Counted from the first letter of the stretch, positions 1 through 8,682 are shown. The stretch: DNA of 49,346 nt from Oscillospiraceae bacterium (GCA_031262985.1 JAISGQ010000006.1:1-49346); one strand, 5' to 3'. The notes: generated by a model from the letters alone, not told the origin. Translations and numbers: made by a program.

Positions 1-1275
1 ATGAATGTAAGGAAGATATATCACCCTGCGCCGCCACCAAAAAGAAAACGAGTTGCGGCATATGCGAGGGTTTCAACGGGCAAGGATGCAATGCTTCACT
101 CGCTGTCCGCCCAGATAAGCTACTACAGCGATTATATCGCAAAACATCCCGATTGGGAGTACGCCGGAGTCTTTGCGGACGAGGCATACACAGGAACAAA
201 AGAAAATCGCCCCGGATTTCAGGAAATGCTTTCAAAGTGTAAAGCCGGAGAGATCCAAATGATACTAACGAAGTCCATTTCAAGGTTTGCAAGAAACACA
301 GTCACCGTACTTCAATCGGTGAGGATGTTAAAAGACCTTGAGGTGGACATCTTTTTTGAGGAACAGAATATACATTCTCTTTCAAGTGAAGGCGAGCTTA
401 TGTTGACGATTTTAAGCTCGTATGCACAGGAAGAATCACGGAGCGCATCTGAGAATGTTAAATGGCGTGTTCGCAAAGATTTCAAAGAAGGCAAAGTCTC
501 CGGCATGAGTATGTTCGGATATCACTTGGTTGACGGAGTTTTGACCGTTATCCCGGAAGAAGCAGAAGTAGTAAAAGCCATATACGCAGACTATATGAGC
601 GGCATGGGTATTCTTGCGATTGTTAAGAAATACAAAAAGCAGGGTTTGAATATGAGCCGCAGTGGAATTAACGGCTTGTTACGCAATGAAAAATATTTCG
701 GAAGTATGGTGCTTCAAAAGACATTTGTAAATAACCATATAGAAAAGAAAAAAGTTATAAATCGCGGTCAGCTTCCGAAATATTTCGTATCCGACAGTCA
801 TGAGGCGATTATACCGAAAGACGAGTGGGATGCAGTTCAAGAAGAAATTAAGCGCAGAGCTGAAAAATATCTGAATAAGTCAAACCCTAAACAGTTATAT
901 CCTTACAGTAGTCTTATCCGTTGCGGTAAATGCGGGGCGAATTACAAACGCAAGCACACTGCCGCCGGAATGAAGTATGAAAAAATAGTCTGGATTTGCA
1001 GCACCTTTGATACGCTCGGCAAAAGCGAATGTGGCAGTCAGCAGATACCCGAAACTATACTTGACGGCTTGGTTTCGGAACTCGGCGGTATTGATAAAAT
1101 TTACGAAATAACAGTGCCGGAGGCAAACCGCTTAACATTCAAGCTTAAAGACGGAAGTGTCGCAGAACGCACATGGCAAAATCCGTCACGCCGTGATTCT
1201 TGGACACCCGAAATGCGGGAGGCGGCACGTCAGAAAGCACTTTTGCGGAATAGAGAGAAGGTGAATCAAGAATGA
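1..1275 (+). CDS. Large serine recombinase (first of a tandem pair)
   Basis: Site-specific DNA recombinase of the large serine family, which integrates and excises mobile elements through a 5'-phosphoserine intermediate. The resolvase domain starts near residue 17 with YARVST, the serine at about residue 25 being the predicted nucleophile. A recombinase domain follows, then a zinc ribbon (CGKC near 308-311, second Cys pair near 335-346). At 424 residues it is short for the family and lacks a long C-terminal coiled coil. It overlaps the next recombinase by ATGA, so the two are translationally coupled, similar in arrangement and sizes to CcrA/CcrB of staphylococcal cassettes; equivalence is only an inference. 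The window begins at its ATG, so an upstream start cannot be excluded. Confidence 0.9.
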   Translation: MNVRKIYHPAPPPKRKRVAAYARVSTGKDAMLHSLSAQISYYSDYIAKHPDWEYAGVFADEAYTGTKENRPGFQEMLSKCKAGEIQMILTKSISRFARNTVTVLQSVRMLKDLEVDIFFEEQNIHSLSSEGELMLTILSSYAQEESRSASENVKWRVRKDFKEGKVSGMSMFGYHLVDGVLTVIPEEAEVVKAIYADYMSGMGILAIVKKYKKQGLNMSRSGINGLLRNEKYFGSMVLQKTFVNNHIEKKKVINRGQLPKYFVSDSHEAIIPKDEWDAVQEEIKRRAEKYLNKSNPKQLYPYSSLIRCGKCGANYKRKHTAAGMKYEKIVWICSTFDTLGKSECGSQQIPETILDGLVSELGGIDKIYEITVPEANRLTFKLKDGSVAERTWQNPSRRDSWTPEMREAARQKALLRNREKVNQE

Positions 1276-2867
1276 TGGAAAGAAAAACGAATGTAACGGT
1301 TATCCCTGCCACTATAGGGCTTCATCAGAGAATTGAACTCCGCGACCCGACAGCAAAACGGCGTGTTGCCGCTTATGCACGTGTATCAACAGATAAAGAA
1401 GAGCAGGAAAACAGTTTTGAGGCACAAGTGGATTATTACACTAAATATATAAATGAACGTCCCGACTGGCAGCTTATTGAGGTATTCACGGACGAAGGTA
1501 TATCCGCTCTTAATACTAAAAAGCGTGAAGGATTTAACCGAATGATTTCCGATGCGCTTAACGGACGCTTGGATTTGATAGTAACAAAATCTGTGTCAAG
1601 ATTTGCCAGAAACACGGTGGACAGTTTAAATACAATCCGAGCTTTGAAGGAAAAAAACGTGGAATGTTTCTTTGAAAAAGAGCAAATTTGGACTTTTGAC
1701 GGCAAAGGCGAATTGTTATTAACTATAATGTCCTCATTAGCGCAAGAAGAAAGTCGTTCTCTGAGCGAGAACGTAACTTGGGGGCAGAGAAAGCGTATGG
1801 CAGATGGGAAAATCACCATGGCGTACAAACATTTTTTAGGGTATGAAAAAGGCAAAGACGGCAAACCGAAGATAGTTGAATCTGAGGCAAAAGTAGTTCG
1901 AGAGATATATTCGATGTTTTTAAACGGCAATACTATCCGGCAGATATGCAGAACTCTTACCGAGCGAAAAATCCCGACTCCGTCCGGCAAAGAAAATTGG
2001 GCGGTAAGCACGGTCAGAAGCATATTAACAAATGAGCGTTACAAAGGAGAAGCCCTCCTCCAAAAGAAGTTTACGGTGGATTTCCTAAAAAAGAAAATGG
2101 TTAAAAACGAAGGTCAAGTGCCTCAATATTATGTGGAAAATTCTCATCCGGCAATAGTTTCTGCCGAGGTGTTCGATATGGTTCAGGCTGAAATGGCAAA
2201 AATAAAAGAGCGCGGAAGGTCGCGCTCCGGGATAAGTTGTTTCTCGGATAAGATAATATGCGGTTCTTGCGGCAGCATATTCGGCTCTAAAACTTGGAAC
2301 TCAACGAATAAATATAAGCGGCGAGTATGGCAATGCAACGGCAAGTACGCGAAGGGAGCGGATAATATATGCCGCACTCCGCACCTTGACGATGAACAAC
2401 TGAAAAAGGTATTTATAACAGCATTCAATAAAATACTTCAGAAGAAAGAATTCTATATCGAGGCTTTAGCTCCGCTTATTGCAATGCTCGAAGATACGAG
2501 TGAAACGGATGTCAAAATACAGGAAATGACAGAGCGTTCGCTTGGGATTTACACTCAAATGAAAGAGCTTGTCGAGGGTAACGCAAAGTACGCGCAAGAC
2601 CAATCAGAATTTACATCTAAATACAATGAACTGAACCAGAGGTACGAATCTATAAAGGAAAAGCTTGCGGAATTGGAATCTGAAAAGCAATCGCGGCTGC
2701 TGAGAATAAACAACATTCGCAATTTTATTGAAACTCTGAAAACGCGAGATAAACTCGTAGAAAACTTTGACGAAAGCCTCTTTTCGGCAACGGTGGAATA
2801 TATAAAGGTGTATACCGATAAAGATATCTGTGTGACTTTCAAGGACGGGAAAGAAGTAAAAATATAA
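1272..2867 (+). CDS. Large serine recombinase (second of a tandem pair)
   Basis: Second large serine recombinase, 531 residues. The catalytic YARVST motif places the nucleophilic serine near residue 39. The recombinase domain is followed by a zinc ribbon (CGSC, then WQC and a later Cys, about 330-380) and a C-terminal coiled coil (about 415-485), the region that controls synapsis in this family. Start overlaps the previous stop (ATGA). It is the last gene of a mobile element whose body lies left of the window, because downstream DNA leads directly to a host tRNA-Ser. Tandem serine recombinases of unequal length are seen on several Firmicutes elements; whether both are needed here is unknown. 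Confidence 0.9.
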   Translation: MMERKTNVTVIPATIGLHQRIELRDPTAKRRVAAYARVSTDKEEQENSFEAQVDYYTKYINERPDWQLIEVFTDEGISALNTKKREGFNRMISDALNGRLDLIVTKSVSRFARNTVDSLNTIRALKEKNVECFFEKEQIWTFDGKGELLLTIMSSLAQEESRSLSENVTWGQRKRMADGKITMAYKHFLGYEKGKDGKPKIVESEAKVVREIYSMFLNGNTIRQICRTLTERKIPTPSGKENWAVSTVRSILTNERYKGEALLQKKFTVDFLKKKMVKNEGQVPQYYVENSHPAIVSAEVFDMVQAEMAKIKERGRSRSGISCFSDKIICGSCGSIFGSKTWNSTNKYKRRVWQCNGKYAKGADNICRTPHLDDEQLKKVFITAFNKILQKKEFYIEALAPLIAMLEDTSETDVKIQEMTERSLGIYTQMKELVEGNAKYAQDQSEFTSKYNELNQRYESIKEKLAELESEKQSRLLRINNIRNFIETLKTRDKLVENFDESLFSATVEYIKVYTDKDICVTFKDGKEVKI

Positions 2868-3081
2868 ACACACACAATAGGTCAACGAATGCATAATGTG
2901 CACAATTGCATATTATGCATCTCTTTTGGAATATCGGTGGACATGGGTGCATTTTGACTTGAGAATCGTGTAGACAATAGAAAAAAGTAGGACATGGGTG
3001 CATATGTGATTTCACGTGACTGAAATTTTGAATCGCAAACAACTTGTCCTTTTCGTCAAAATCACTTGTCAATCCGAACAT
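2868..3081. other. Element/chromosome junction with repeats (candidate attachment region)
   Basis: No gene. It holds an inverted repeat (ATGCATAAT at 2889-2897, ATTATGCAT at 2912-2920) and a 14-bp direct repeat GGACATGGGTGCAT at 2939-2952 and 2990-3003. Such repeats between a serine recombinase gene and host DNA are where an attachment site would be expected. The other end of the element is outside the window, so the core cannot be assigned. Confidence 0.35.
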
Positions 3082-3120
3082 AAAAAACGCTGAAGCCCCG
3101 TAAATACAGGGCTTCAGCGT
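3082..3120 (-). terminator. Intrinsic terminator of tRNA-Ser
   Basis: On the minus strand a strong hairpin (ACGCTGAAGCCC pairing with GGGCTTCAGCGT, with a T/A-rich loop) is followed by a run of six T. It lies about 36 bp past the 3' end of the tRNA-Ser gene. Confidence 0.85.
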
Positions 3121-3155
3121 ACGCAGGAAATTATATGTTTCCTGACGTGATTCTA

Positions 3156-3247
3156 TGGCGGAGAGAGAGGGATTCGAACCCTCGATGCGCTATTAACGCA
3201 TACACGAGTTCCAGTCGTGCGCCTTAGACCAGCTCAGCCATCTCTCC
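3156..3247 (-). tRNA. tRNA-Ser(GGA)
   Basis: Complete class II tRNA on the minus strand: acceptor stem GGAGAGA/TCTCTCC, anticodon loop CTGGAAC between CACGA and TCGTG stems (anticodon GGA), a long variable arm typical of serine tRNAs, T-loop GTTCGAATC and an encoded CCA (3156-3158). The recombinase-bearing element ends about 290 bp past its 3' side, but the tRNA itself is intact and has its own terminator. Confidence 0.95.
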
Positions 3248-3284
3248 GAATTTCGTGAGCCTCAAGCTCACCTTAGGTAGTATA

Positions 3285-3430
3285 TCAATTTTGCCGTCCT
3301 ATGTCAAGCTTTTTCTGCACAATTCCGCTCGCTGCCGCGCAGATTCCCCTTGCCATCACCCCCGCAAGGGACACCTCGCAGTAGGTCTCGGAGAGTACCC
3401 GTTCGCACTCCTTCGCCTTGTCCTCGGAGG
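3285..3430 (-). pseudogene. Duplicated 3' fragment of ispE
   Basis: On the minus strand this stretch encodes the C-terminal part of IspE again: SEDKAKECERVLSETY is identical to the full copy, then the tails diverge before a TGA at 3285-3287. At DNA level 3340-3429 closely matches 3745-3835 in the intact gene. There is no start codon, no ATP-binding or GHMP region, and the similarity stops abruptly at 3430. It is a remnant of a tandem duplication or of recombination with a foreign ispE. Confidence 0.8.
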
Positions 3431-3467
3431 CGGAGCAACATAAGCTATATTCTATATAAAAGATGGA

Positions 3468-3692
3468 TTAATCAGAAAAGTCTCTAAAGAGAGTATCGAG
3501 TTCAGACTTTGGGTATAGTGTTCCGTCGCTGAGAAATTTTTCGATTTGGACTTCACCTGTTTCAAAAAATTCCACTTCCCACCGTTGACCGGGAACTGCA
3601 ACTTCGACAAGTATACTGTCTCGGACCTTGTTAATTTTATAATAAATCTTTCGCTCATCCAGTTGTTCAAGAAATGACATCAGTTCTTTCAA
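3468..3692 (-). CDS. Small conserved-type hypothetical protein (74 aa)
   Basis: A 74-residue acidic soluble protein with alternating beta-strand-like segments (VEVAVPG, WEVEFFE). Starts at TTG 3692, chosen because GGAGG lies 8 bp upstream. The pattern 'R-W-E-V-E-F-F' followed by 'IEKF-SDG' is familiar from small orphan proteins in many bacteria, some encoded next to toxins as possible immunity proteins, but I cannot assign a function. It sits alone between a broken ispE fragment and the intact ispE, as if inserted or left there during the duplication. Confidence 0.65.
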   Translation of the reverse strand: MKELMSFLEQLDERKIYYKINKVRDSILVEVAVPGQRWEVEFFETGEVQIEKFLSDGTLYPKSELDTLFRDFSD

Positions 3693-3720
3693 TTTTTAAA
3701 CCTCCACGCTTTTTACAGCT

Positions 3721-4614
3721 TCACAGAAAGCCTATGCAGTTCTCCGCAATTCCCCTCGCCACTGCCCCTACAAGAAACACCTCGCTGTAGGTCTCGGAGA
3801 GTACCCGTTCGCACTCCTTCGCCTTGTCCTCGGAGCTAAAAATGCCGAACACGCACGAGCCGCTCCCCGTCATGCACGCACCTTCCGCGCCACAGCGGAG
3901 CATACACTCCTTTATCCCCTCTATCTCGGGGAGCTTGAGAGCCTCCTCAAATACGTTTCGCAGGCGCGGCGCAATCCGCGCTATGTCAGCCGATTGCAGT
4001 GCCGCCATAAAGCCCTCTCTGTCAGAGGGAGCAATCGAGGCGCGGCAGTTGTCCGCCGCCTCATACGCCGCCTTGGTGGACACTCCTACAGGCGGCTTGC
4101 AAAGGAGGAGAAAGCAGTCGGGGAGGGGGGCGACAGGCGTCAGCCTATCTCCTATCCCCTCGCACAGCATTGTGCCGCCTACTATGCAGAAGGGGACGTC
4201 CGCGCCTATTGTAGCTCCAAGCTCGCACAGGCGGCTTTCGGGGATGTTAGCCCCGTACAGCCTGTCAAGCCCCACCAGTACGGCGGCGGCGTCGGCACTC
4301 CCGCCGGCAAGTCCCGCCTCGGAGGGGATACGCTTTTCGATATATATTTTAAGCCCCTTAAAATCGGGAGAAAACGCGGAGATAAACTCCCGCGCCGCCT
4401 TGTGCGCGATATTTTTCTCCCCCGACGGTATGCGGCAGTCGGAGCAGGAAAGCTCCACTGCTCCGCTTGTCGTCTCGCTTATTTCGACAGTGTCGCAAAG
4501 CCCCACCGACTGCATTACCGAATACAGAAGGTGGTAGCCGTCCTCCCGCCTGCCGGTTATATCGAGGAACAGGTTGATTTTCGCGTAGGCGTTTATCTTA
4601 ATCATAGGCTGCAA
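3721..4614 (-). CDS. ispE: 4-diphosphocytidyl-2-C-methyl-D-erythritol kinase
   Basis: IspE phosphorylates 4-diphosphocytidyl-2-C-methyl-D-erythritol at the 2-hydroxyl with ATP in the cytoplasmic MEP isoprenoid pathway. The GHMP-kinase signature is clear: N-terminal AKINLFLDI, the ATP-binding glycine/serine loop AGLAGGSADAAA around residues 95-107, and a C-terminal GSGSCVFG. Full length at about 297 residues. The start is either TTG 4614 (AAAGGA 5-6 bp upstream) or ATG 4605, where the usual family N-terminus begins. It is monocistronic, with a palindromic terminator-like repeat (4716-4820) upstream. A duplicated piece of its 3' end lies at 3285-3430. Confidence 0.95.
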   Translation of the reverse strand: MQPMIKINAYAKINLFLDITGRREDGYHLLYSVMQSVGLCDTVEISETTSGAVELSCSDCRIPSGEKNIAHKAAREFISAFSPDFKGLKIYIEKRIPSEAGLAGGSADAAAVLVGLDRLYGANIPESRLCELGATIGADVPFCIVGGTMLCEGIGDRLTPVAPLPDCFLLLCKPPVGVSTKAAYEAADNCRASIAPSDREGFMAALQSADIARIAPRLRNVFEEALKLPEIEGIKECMLRCGAEGACMTGSGSCVFGIFSSEDKAKECERVLSETYSEVFLVGAVARGIAENCIGFL

Positions 4615-4715
4615 AAAATCCTTTCAGAGGAGTACATATAGCAGTCCCGCTTTGCATTGGCAGTTCTCAAGGCGTTTTTGCCGCTGATAAAATTACCTAT
4701 GCAAAGTGAAACCGC

Positions 4716-4820
4716 TATAGTTAATTATCTTAGAAAACACCAAAAAACACGGGCGAAAAGCTTTGGTTTGTGCGGTTTTCGCCCGTGGAGGTTTGATTGT
4801 TTTCTTAGTTAATTAACTAT
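4716..4820 (-). repeat. 105-bp palindromic element, copy A (terminator-like)
   Basis: Long imperfect palindrome. The outer arms (from ATAGTTAATTA at 4717 and its complement ending at 4820) match over about 22 bp; the inner stem CACGGGCGAAAA/TTTTCGCCCGTG (4748-4759 and 4776-4787) is perfect. Read on the minus strand, the inner hairpin is followed by TTTT, as in an intrinsic terminator, and it lies directly 3' of the aminotransferase gene. Related copies lie at 31083, 35733 and 45863. Confidence 0.85.
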
Positions 4821-4836
4821 GTGCAACTCCATACTA

Positions 4837-6030
4837 TTACTTCTGCGGGAGAGAAAGTCCGAGGTCGTCGTCGACAAACCGCTTAATTCTTGTCAGTGCC
4901 TCGGTTATATGGCTCAGGGAGTAGGCATATGACACACGCACAAAGCCCTCTCCGCAAGCCCCGAAGGCGTCACCCGGAACGATAGCCACCTTGTGGAAGA
5001 GAATGAGCCGCGTGCAAAATTCGGCGGAGCTAAGCCCGCTGCTCTTTATGCAGGGGAACACGTAGAACGCGCCGCCGGGGAGCATACACTCGAAGCCCAT
5101 CTCCCTAAAGCCGTTTACGATAAACTTGCGCCTCATGTCGTAATCGTTTCGCATATCGGCAACTCCCTCATCTCCGTTTCGGAGAGCCTCGATAGCGGCG
5201 TACTGAGATGTGGTGGGAGAACACATAATGGCGTACTGGTGAATCTTGTTCATTATCTCAATGACAGGCGAGGGAGCAAGCACAAAGCCGAGCCGCCACC
5301 CCGTCATTGAGTACGCCTTAGAAAAGCCGTTTACCACAATTGTCCGCTCTCTCATGCCGTCAATGGAGGCGATGGAGACGTGTTGCTCCCCGCCGTATGT
5401 AAGCTCCGCGTATATCTCGTCGGACAGCACCATTATGTCAGTGCCGCGAAGCACCTCAGCTACAGCCTCAAGGTCAGCCGCTCTCATGACCGCGCCTGTG
5501 GGGTTGTTCGGGTAGGGGAGAATGAGCAGCTTGGTTTTAGGAGTAATCGCCGCGCGGAGTTGTTCGGCTGTGAGCTTAAAATCGTCCTCTGCGCGTGTCT
5601 CAATGGGAACGCATACGCCGCCCATAAGCTGGGCTATGGGGGAGTAGCACACGAAGCACGGTTCGGGGATTATAACCTCATCGCCGCTGTTTACAAGTGT
5701 GCGGATAGCTATGTCGATAGCCTCCGAGCCGCCCACCGTCACCATTGCCTCCGTCACGGGGTCGTATTCGAGGGAGAACCGCCTGCTGTAGTACTTTGTA
5801 ATCTCCTCGCAAAGCTCCGACATTCCCTTATTCGCGGAGTATCGGGTCTTTCCCTTTTCGAGAGTTTGGATAGCCGCCTTTCGTATGTGCCACGGAGTGA
5901 GAAAGTCAGGCTCGCCCACGGAGAGGGAGATAATATCGTCCATCTCGGCGGCAATGTCGAAAAATTTCCTTATTCCGGAGGGCTTTATCTCCCGCGCGGT
6001 ATCTCTGAAAACGCTGTTATAATCTATCAA
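4837..6030 (-). CDS. PLP-dependent class I aminotransferase (AlaT/PatA type)
   Basis: Fold-type I aminotransferase, 397 residues, full length. Visible motifs: substrate/PLP region YPNNPTGA (about 173-180), SDEIY with the pyridine-N-binding aspartate near 204, and FSKAYSMTGWRLGF with the Schiff-base lysine near 238. It starts at TTG 6030, overlapping the stop of the Lrp-type regulator (TTGA), with GAGAGGAG upstream. The same regulator/aminotransferase pairing occurs in Bacillus subtilis alaR-alaT (yugG-yugH), so an alanine or similar 2-oxoacid transaminase controlled by its partner is the best guess. Exact substrate cannot be read from the sequence. Confidence 0.9.
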   Translation of the reverse strand: MIDYNSVFRDTAREIKPSGIRKFFDIAAEMDDIISLSVGEPDFLTPWHIRKAAIQTLEKGKTRYSANKGMSELCEEITKYYSRRFSLEYDPVTEAMVTVGGSEAIDIAIRTLVNSGDEVIIPEPCFVCYSPIAQLMGGVCVPIETRAEDDFKLTAEQLRAAITPKTKLLILPYPNNPTGAVMRAADLEAVAEVLRGTDIMVLSDEIYAELTYGGEQHVSIASIDGMRERTIVVNGFSKAYSMTGWRLGFVLAPSPVIEIMNKIHQYAIMCSPTTSQYAAIEALRNGDEGVADMRNDYDMRRKFIVNGFREMGFECMLPGGAFYVFPCIKSSGLSSAEFCTRLILFHKVAIVPGDAFGACGEGFVRVSYAYSLSHITEALTRIKRFVDDDLGLSLPQK

Positions 6031-6506
6031 AACAGAGGGCTCCTCTCATCAGGAGTTTCACCCTCAAGACGCACTCCGTTCTCCTTGTATTTTTTCAGCA
6101 TGAAGTGAGTGGCTGTGGAGATTACAGAATCAATGGGAGCAAGCCTTGTAGCTACGAACATGGCTATATCCTGAAAGGTCTTGCCCGTGACGTACACGGC
6201 TAAGTCGTAGCCGCCGCTCATGAGATACATACTCTCCACCTCGGGGAAGGAGAGTATTTCGTCCGCCACAGCCTCGTAGCCGCTGTCACGGCGTGGAGTG
6301 ACCTTGAGTTCAATAAGTGCCGTGACCTTCTCCGAGCCGGGCACTTTATCCCAGTTTATAACGGACGAATAGCCGCATATTACGCTGTTTTTCTCGAAAT
6401 CCGCAATGCGTCTCTCGACCTCCTCCTCGGTGGTGTCGAGCATAACCGAAAGCTGGGAGTTCGTGAGCCTTGGGTTTTCGGAAAGTAAAGACAGAAGCTT
6501 GTCCAT
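6027..6506 (-). CDS. Lrp/AsnC family transcriptional regulator
   Basis: A 159-residue feast/famine regulator: N-terminal winged helix-turn-helix (residues about 1-60, NPRLTNSQLSVML as the recognition region) and C-terminal ligand-sensing RAM/AsnC domain (about 70-145, with SGGYDLAVYVTG). GGAGG lies 7 bp before the ATG. Translationally coupled to the aminotransferase downstream, so it probably regulates that operon in response to an amino acid, as AlaR is proposed to do in Bacillus. Promoter and operator are presumably in the 6507-6593 gap; I see no clear palindrome there. Confidence 0.9.
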   Translation of the reverse strand: MDKLLSLLSENPRLTNSQLSVMLDTTEEEVERRIADFEKNSVICGYSSVINWDKVPGSEKVTALIELKVTPRRDSGYEAVADEILSFPEVESMYLMSGGYDLAVYVTGKTFQDIAMFVATRLAPIDSVISTATHFMLKKYKENGVRLEGETPDERSPLF

Positions 6507-6593
6507 GATGATTCCTCCGTTTATATAAATTTGGTGTTATACTACATTCTGCGTTTTGCAGTTTTTCGCCTGCTGTTTTATAAGATTGCAGTA

Positions 6594-7043
6594 TCAGGAT
6601 ACGCTTTGCAGTTTCAGTCCCTCAGGCACACCTAATTCTACTCGTTTTGCGTTAAACTCGCTTTCCTCGGTGAAAGGTCCGTAAAGCTCTGCGTTATCCG
6701 AATCCTTTGTATCGAGAATCCAGTAATTGGTTTTAGAATAGTCGTGGAGATGCTCTAAGTCGGACGATTCAAAAAAGCCTATCTGTTTTGCCAGTATCCA
6801 GCGTTCGTCAGACGCGTATTCTACTACTGTTGCGGGGATAATCGGGTCATTGGCTCCCCAGCCGCGAATCGGCGCAATCATTATTTGATGGACTGAAGTT
6901 TTTGATATTTCATACCCGTTTCCTACAGGAATCCATCCATAATCAAGAGAGGAAGAAGCCTCCTCGTTTGCACTATTGAAACTACAGCTCGTCAAAGCTG
7001 CCGCCATCATCAAAAGAACCGCTACTAACATAATTTTTTTCAT
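6594..7043 (-). CDS. Putative lipoprotein (149 aa)
   Basis: Secreted lipoprotein: Lys-Lys N-terminus, hydrophobic stretch and lipobox LTSC with the acylated cysteine at residue 20, followed by a Ser/Ala-rich tether. The mature part carries a pattern seen in small Firmicutes lipoproteins (NYWILDTKD near 110, then YGPFTEESEF), reminiscent of the DUF3997 group; that family assignment is tentative. AAGGAGG lies about 7 bp before the ATG. Monocistronic between rarA and the Lrp regulator; function unknown. Confidence 0.75.
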   Translation of the reverse strand: MKKIMLVAVLLMMAAALTSCSFNSANEEASSSLDYGWIPVGNGYEISKTSVHQIMIAPIRGWGANDPIIPATVVEYASDERWILAKQIGFFESSDLEHLHDYSKTNYWILDTKDSDNAELYGPFTEESEFNAKRVELGVPEGLKLQSVS

Positions 7044-7101
7044 ATATTTTCCTCCTTATACTGCTCCGCACTTACCTGACCGCACTCCGCACCCTCCGCG
7101 C

Positions 7102-8373
7102 CTACTTGCCGCCCCGCAGCTTGTCACGGTACGCCTTGGCGGCTTGCTCCATCTTGTTTTCGCCGTAGGAGTAGTAGCTCCTCCCCGCAAGTTCCGAGGG
7201 GAGATACTGCTGCTTGACATAGCCGCCGGGGAAATCGTGGGGGTACTTGTAGCCGTTTCCGTGGGAGAGCTTACTCGCGCCTTGGTAGTGGGAGTCCTTC
7301 AAATGAGAGGGAATATTTCCGATATTCCCTGCCTGCACGTCCGCCATAGCCGCGCCGATTGCCGATACTCCGGAGTTTGACTTAGGGCTTGTGGCGACTA
7401 AAATAACGGCGTCGGCAAGCGGTATCTGCGCCTCGGGAAGCCCTACCATGAGGGCTATATCCACAGCCGCCTTGACTATGGGGATTATCTGAGGGTAGGC
7501 AAGCCCAACGTCCTCACAGGCGCACACGGACAGCCGCCTTACGATGGAGGGCAAATCCCCCGCCTCCAAGAGCCGCGCGAGGTAGTGGAGAGCCGCGTCG
7601 GGGTCTGAGCCTCTGAGCGACTTCTGGAAAGCGGAGAGAATGTCGTAATGCTCGTCGCCGTCTCTGTCGTACCTCATGGCACTTTTCTGTGAAAGCTCCT
7701 TCGCGCGTTCGAGTGTGATAACGCGAGTTTTGCTGTCGGACATGGCTGTACTCAGTACGCACAGCTCGACCGCGTTGAGCGATTTCCTCACATCTCCGCC
7801 GCTGCTTATTGCTATATGCGCCGCAACGTAGTCCTGTATCTCGTATTTCTCCTCCCGCTCTGTCTCGAGGTAGGAGAAGGCTCTCGCCACTGCCTTTTCG
7901 ATGTCGGCGGGCGTGACGGGCTTAAACTCAAACACGGTTGAGCGGCTGAGTATAGCTCCGTAGACGTAGAAGTAGGGATTTTCGGTAGTGGAAGCAATGA
8001 GTGTGATTTTGCCGTTTTCGATATACTCAAGCAGGGTTTGCTGTTGCTTCTTGTTGAAATACTGAATCTCGTCGAGGTAGAGAAGCACGCCGTTAGGGGC
8101 TATTAGAGTATCCAGCTCGTCTATAACCGCCTTAATGTCCTTCGTGGAGGAACTTGTGCCGTTGAGCCTGTGAAGCCGCTTACTGGTCGTCTCCGCTATG
8201 ATTCCGGCGAGGGTAGTTTTCCCCACTCCGGGCGGACCGTAGAACACCATATTGGGGATATGCCCTGAGAGTATGATGTTACGCAGAGCGTGTCCTTCTC
8301 CTAAGAGGTGCTGCTGCCCGACCATGTCGTCAATTGTACGCGGACGAAGCCTGTCCGCAAGAGGTGCAGCCAT
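7102..8373 (-). CDS. rarA: Replication-associated recombination protein A (AAA+ ATPase)
   Basis: RarA/MgsA family clamp-loader-like AAA+ ATPase acting at stalled replication forks. N-terminus LADRLRPRTIDDMVGQ is diagnostic; Walker A GPPGVGKTT near 46-54, Walker B LYLDEIQYF near 97-105, sensor 1 ASTTENP, and the C-terminal oligomerisation region with PKSNS and FPGGYVKQQYLP. 423 residues, the usual length. Start ATG 8373 has AAGGAG 8 bp upstream. Its 5' side adjoins the hairpin array at 8452-8634. Confidence 0.95.
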   Translation of the reverse strand: MAAPLADRLRPRTIDDMVGQQHLLGEGHALRNIILSGHIPNMVFYGPPGVGKTTLAGIIAETTSKRLHRLNGTSSSTKDIKAVIDELDTLIAPNGVLLYLDEIQYFNKKQQQTLLEYIENGKITLIASTTENPYFYVYGAILSRSTVFEFKPVTPADIEKAVARAFSYLETEREEKYEIQDYVAAHIAISSGGDVRKSLNAVELCVLSTAMSDSKTRVITLERAKELSQKSAMRYDRDGDEHYDILSAFQKSLRGSDPDAALHYLARLLEAGDLPSIVRRLSVCACEDVGLAYPQIIPIVKAAVDIALMVGLPEAQIPLADAVILVATSPKSNSGVSAIGAAMADVQAGNIGNIPSHLKDSHYQGASKLSHGNGYKYPHDFPGGYVKQQYLPSELAGRSYYSYGENKMEQAAKAYRDKLRGGK

Positions 8374-8451
8374 AAGAACAGCTCCTTCAATTTACACCAA
8401 ACTAAAATCTGTTGATTTCCAACCTGAAATTTCGTAGAACTTCAGTAATAA

Positions 8452-8634
8452 GTAGGTCGCAAGGCGACCTACACAGGGAAACCCCCGACGAGGGTTTCCC
8501 TACGGATAAAATGTCCTTAGGGACATTTTATCCTACCCCTCCTGCGTTTTTCTGACGATAAGAGAGTTTCGCTCTCTGCGGAGAGCGACTTAGGACGCTG
8601 TCCTAAGAACCTGCAAGCCTTTGAGAAAGGCTTG
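8452..8634. repeat. Array of six small hairpins (structured repeat, copy 1)
   Basis: This stretch fills the gap between rarA and the esterase with consecutive perfect hairpins: GTAGGTCGC/GCGACCTAC (8452-8472), AGGGAAACCC/GGGTTTCCCT (8475-8501), GATAAAATGTCC/GGACATTTTATC (8505-8532), AGAGAG/CTCTCT (8561-8577), CTTAGGAC/GTCCTAAG (8589-8607) and CAAGCCTTT/AAAGGCTTG (8614-8634). The first three recur at 49245-49333 with paired substitutions that keep every stem. No open frame runs through it. Confidence 0.85.
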
Positions 8635-8682
8635 ACCTAAACTTTAACTCCTTGGCAACAGATTTAAGCAAGTGTCAACACG

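Noticed and set aside
3156..3247. tRNA-Ser disrupted by the serine-recombinase element
   Set aside because: The cloverleaf, CCA and terminator are complete, so the element ends beyond the gene.
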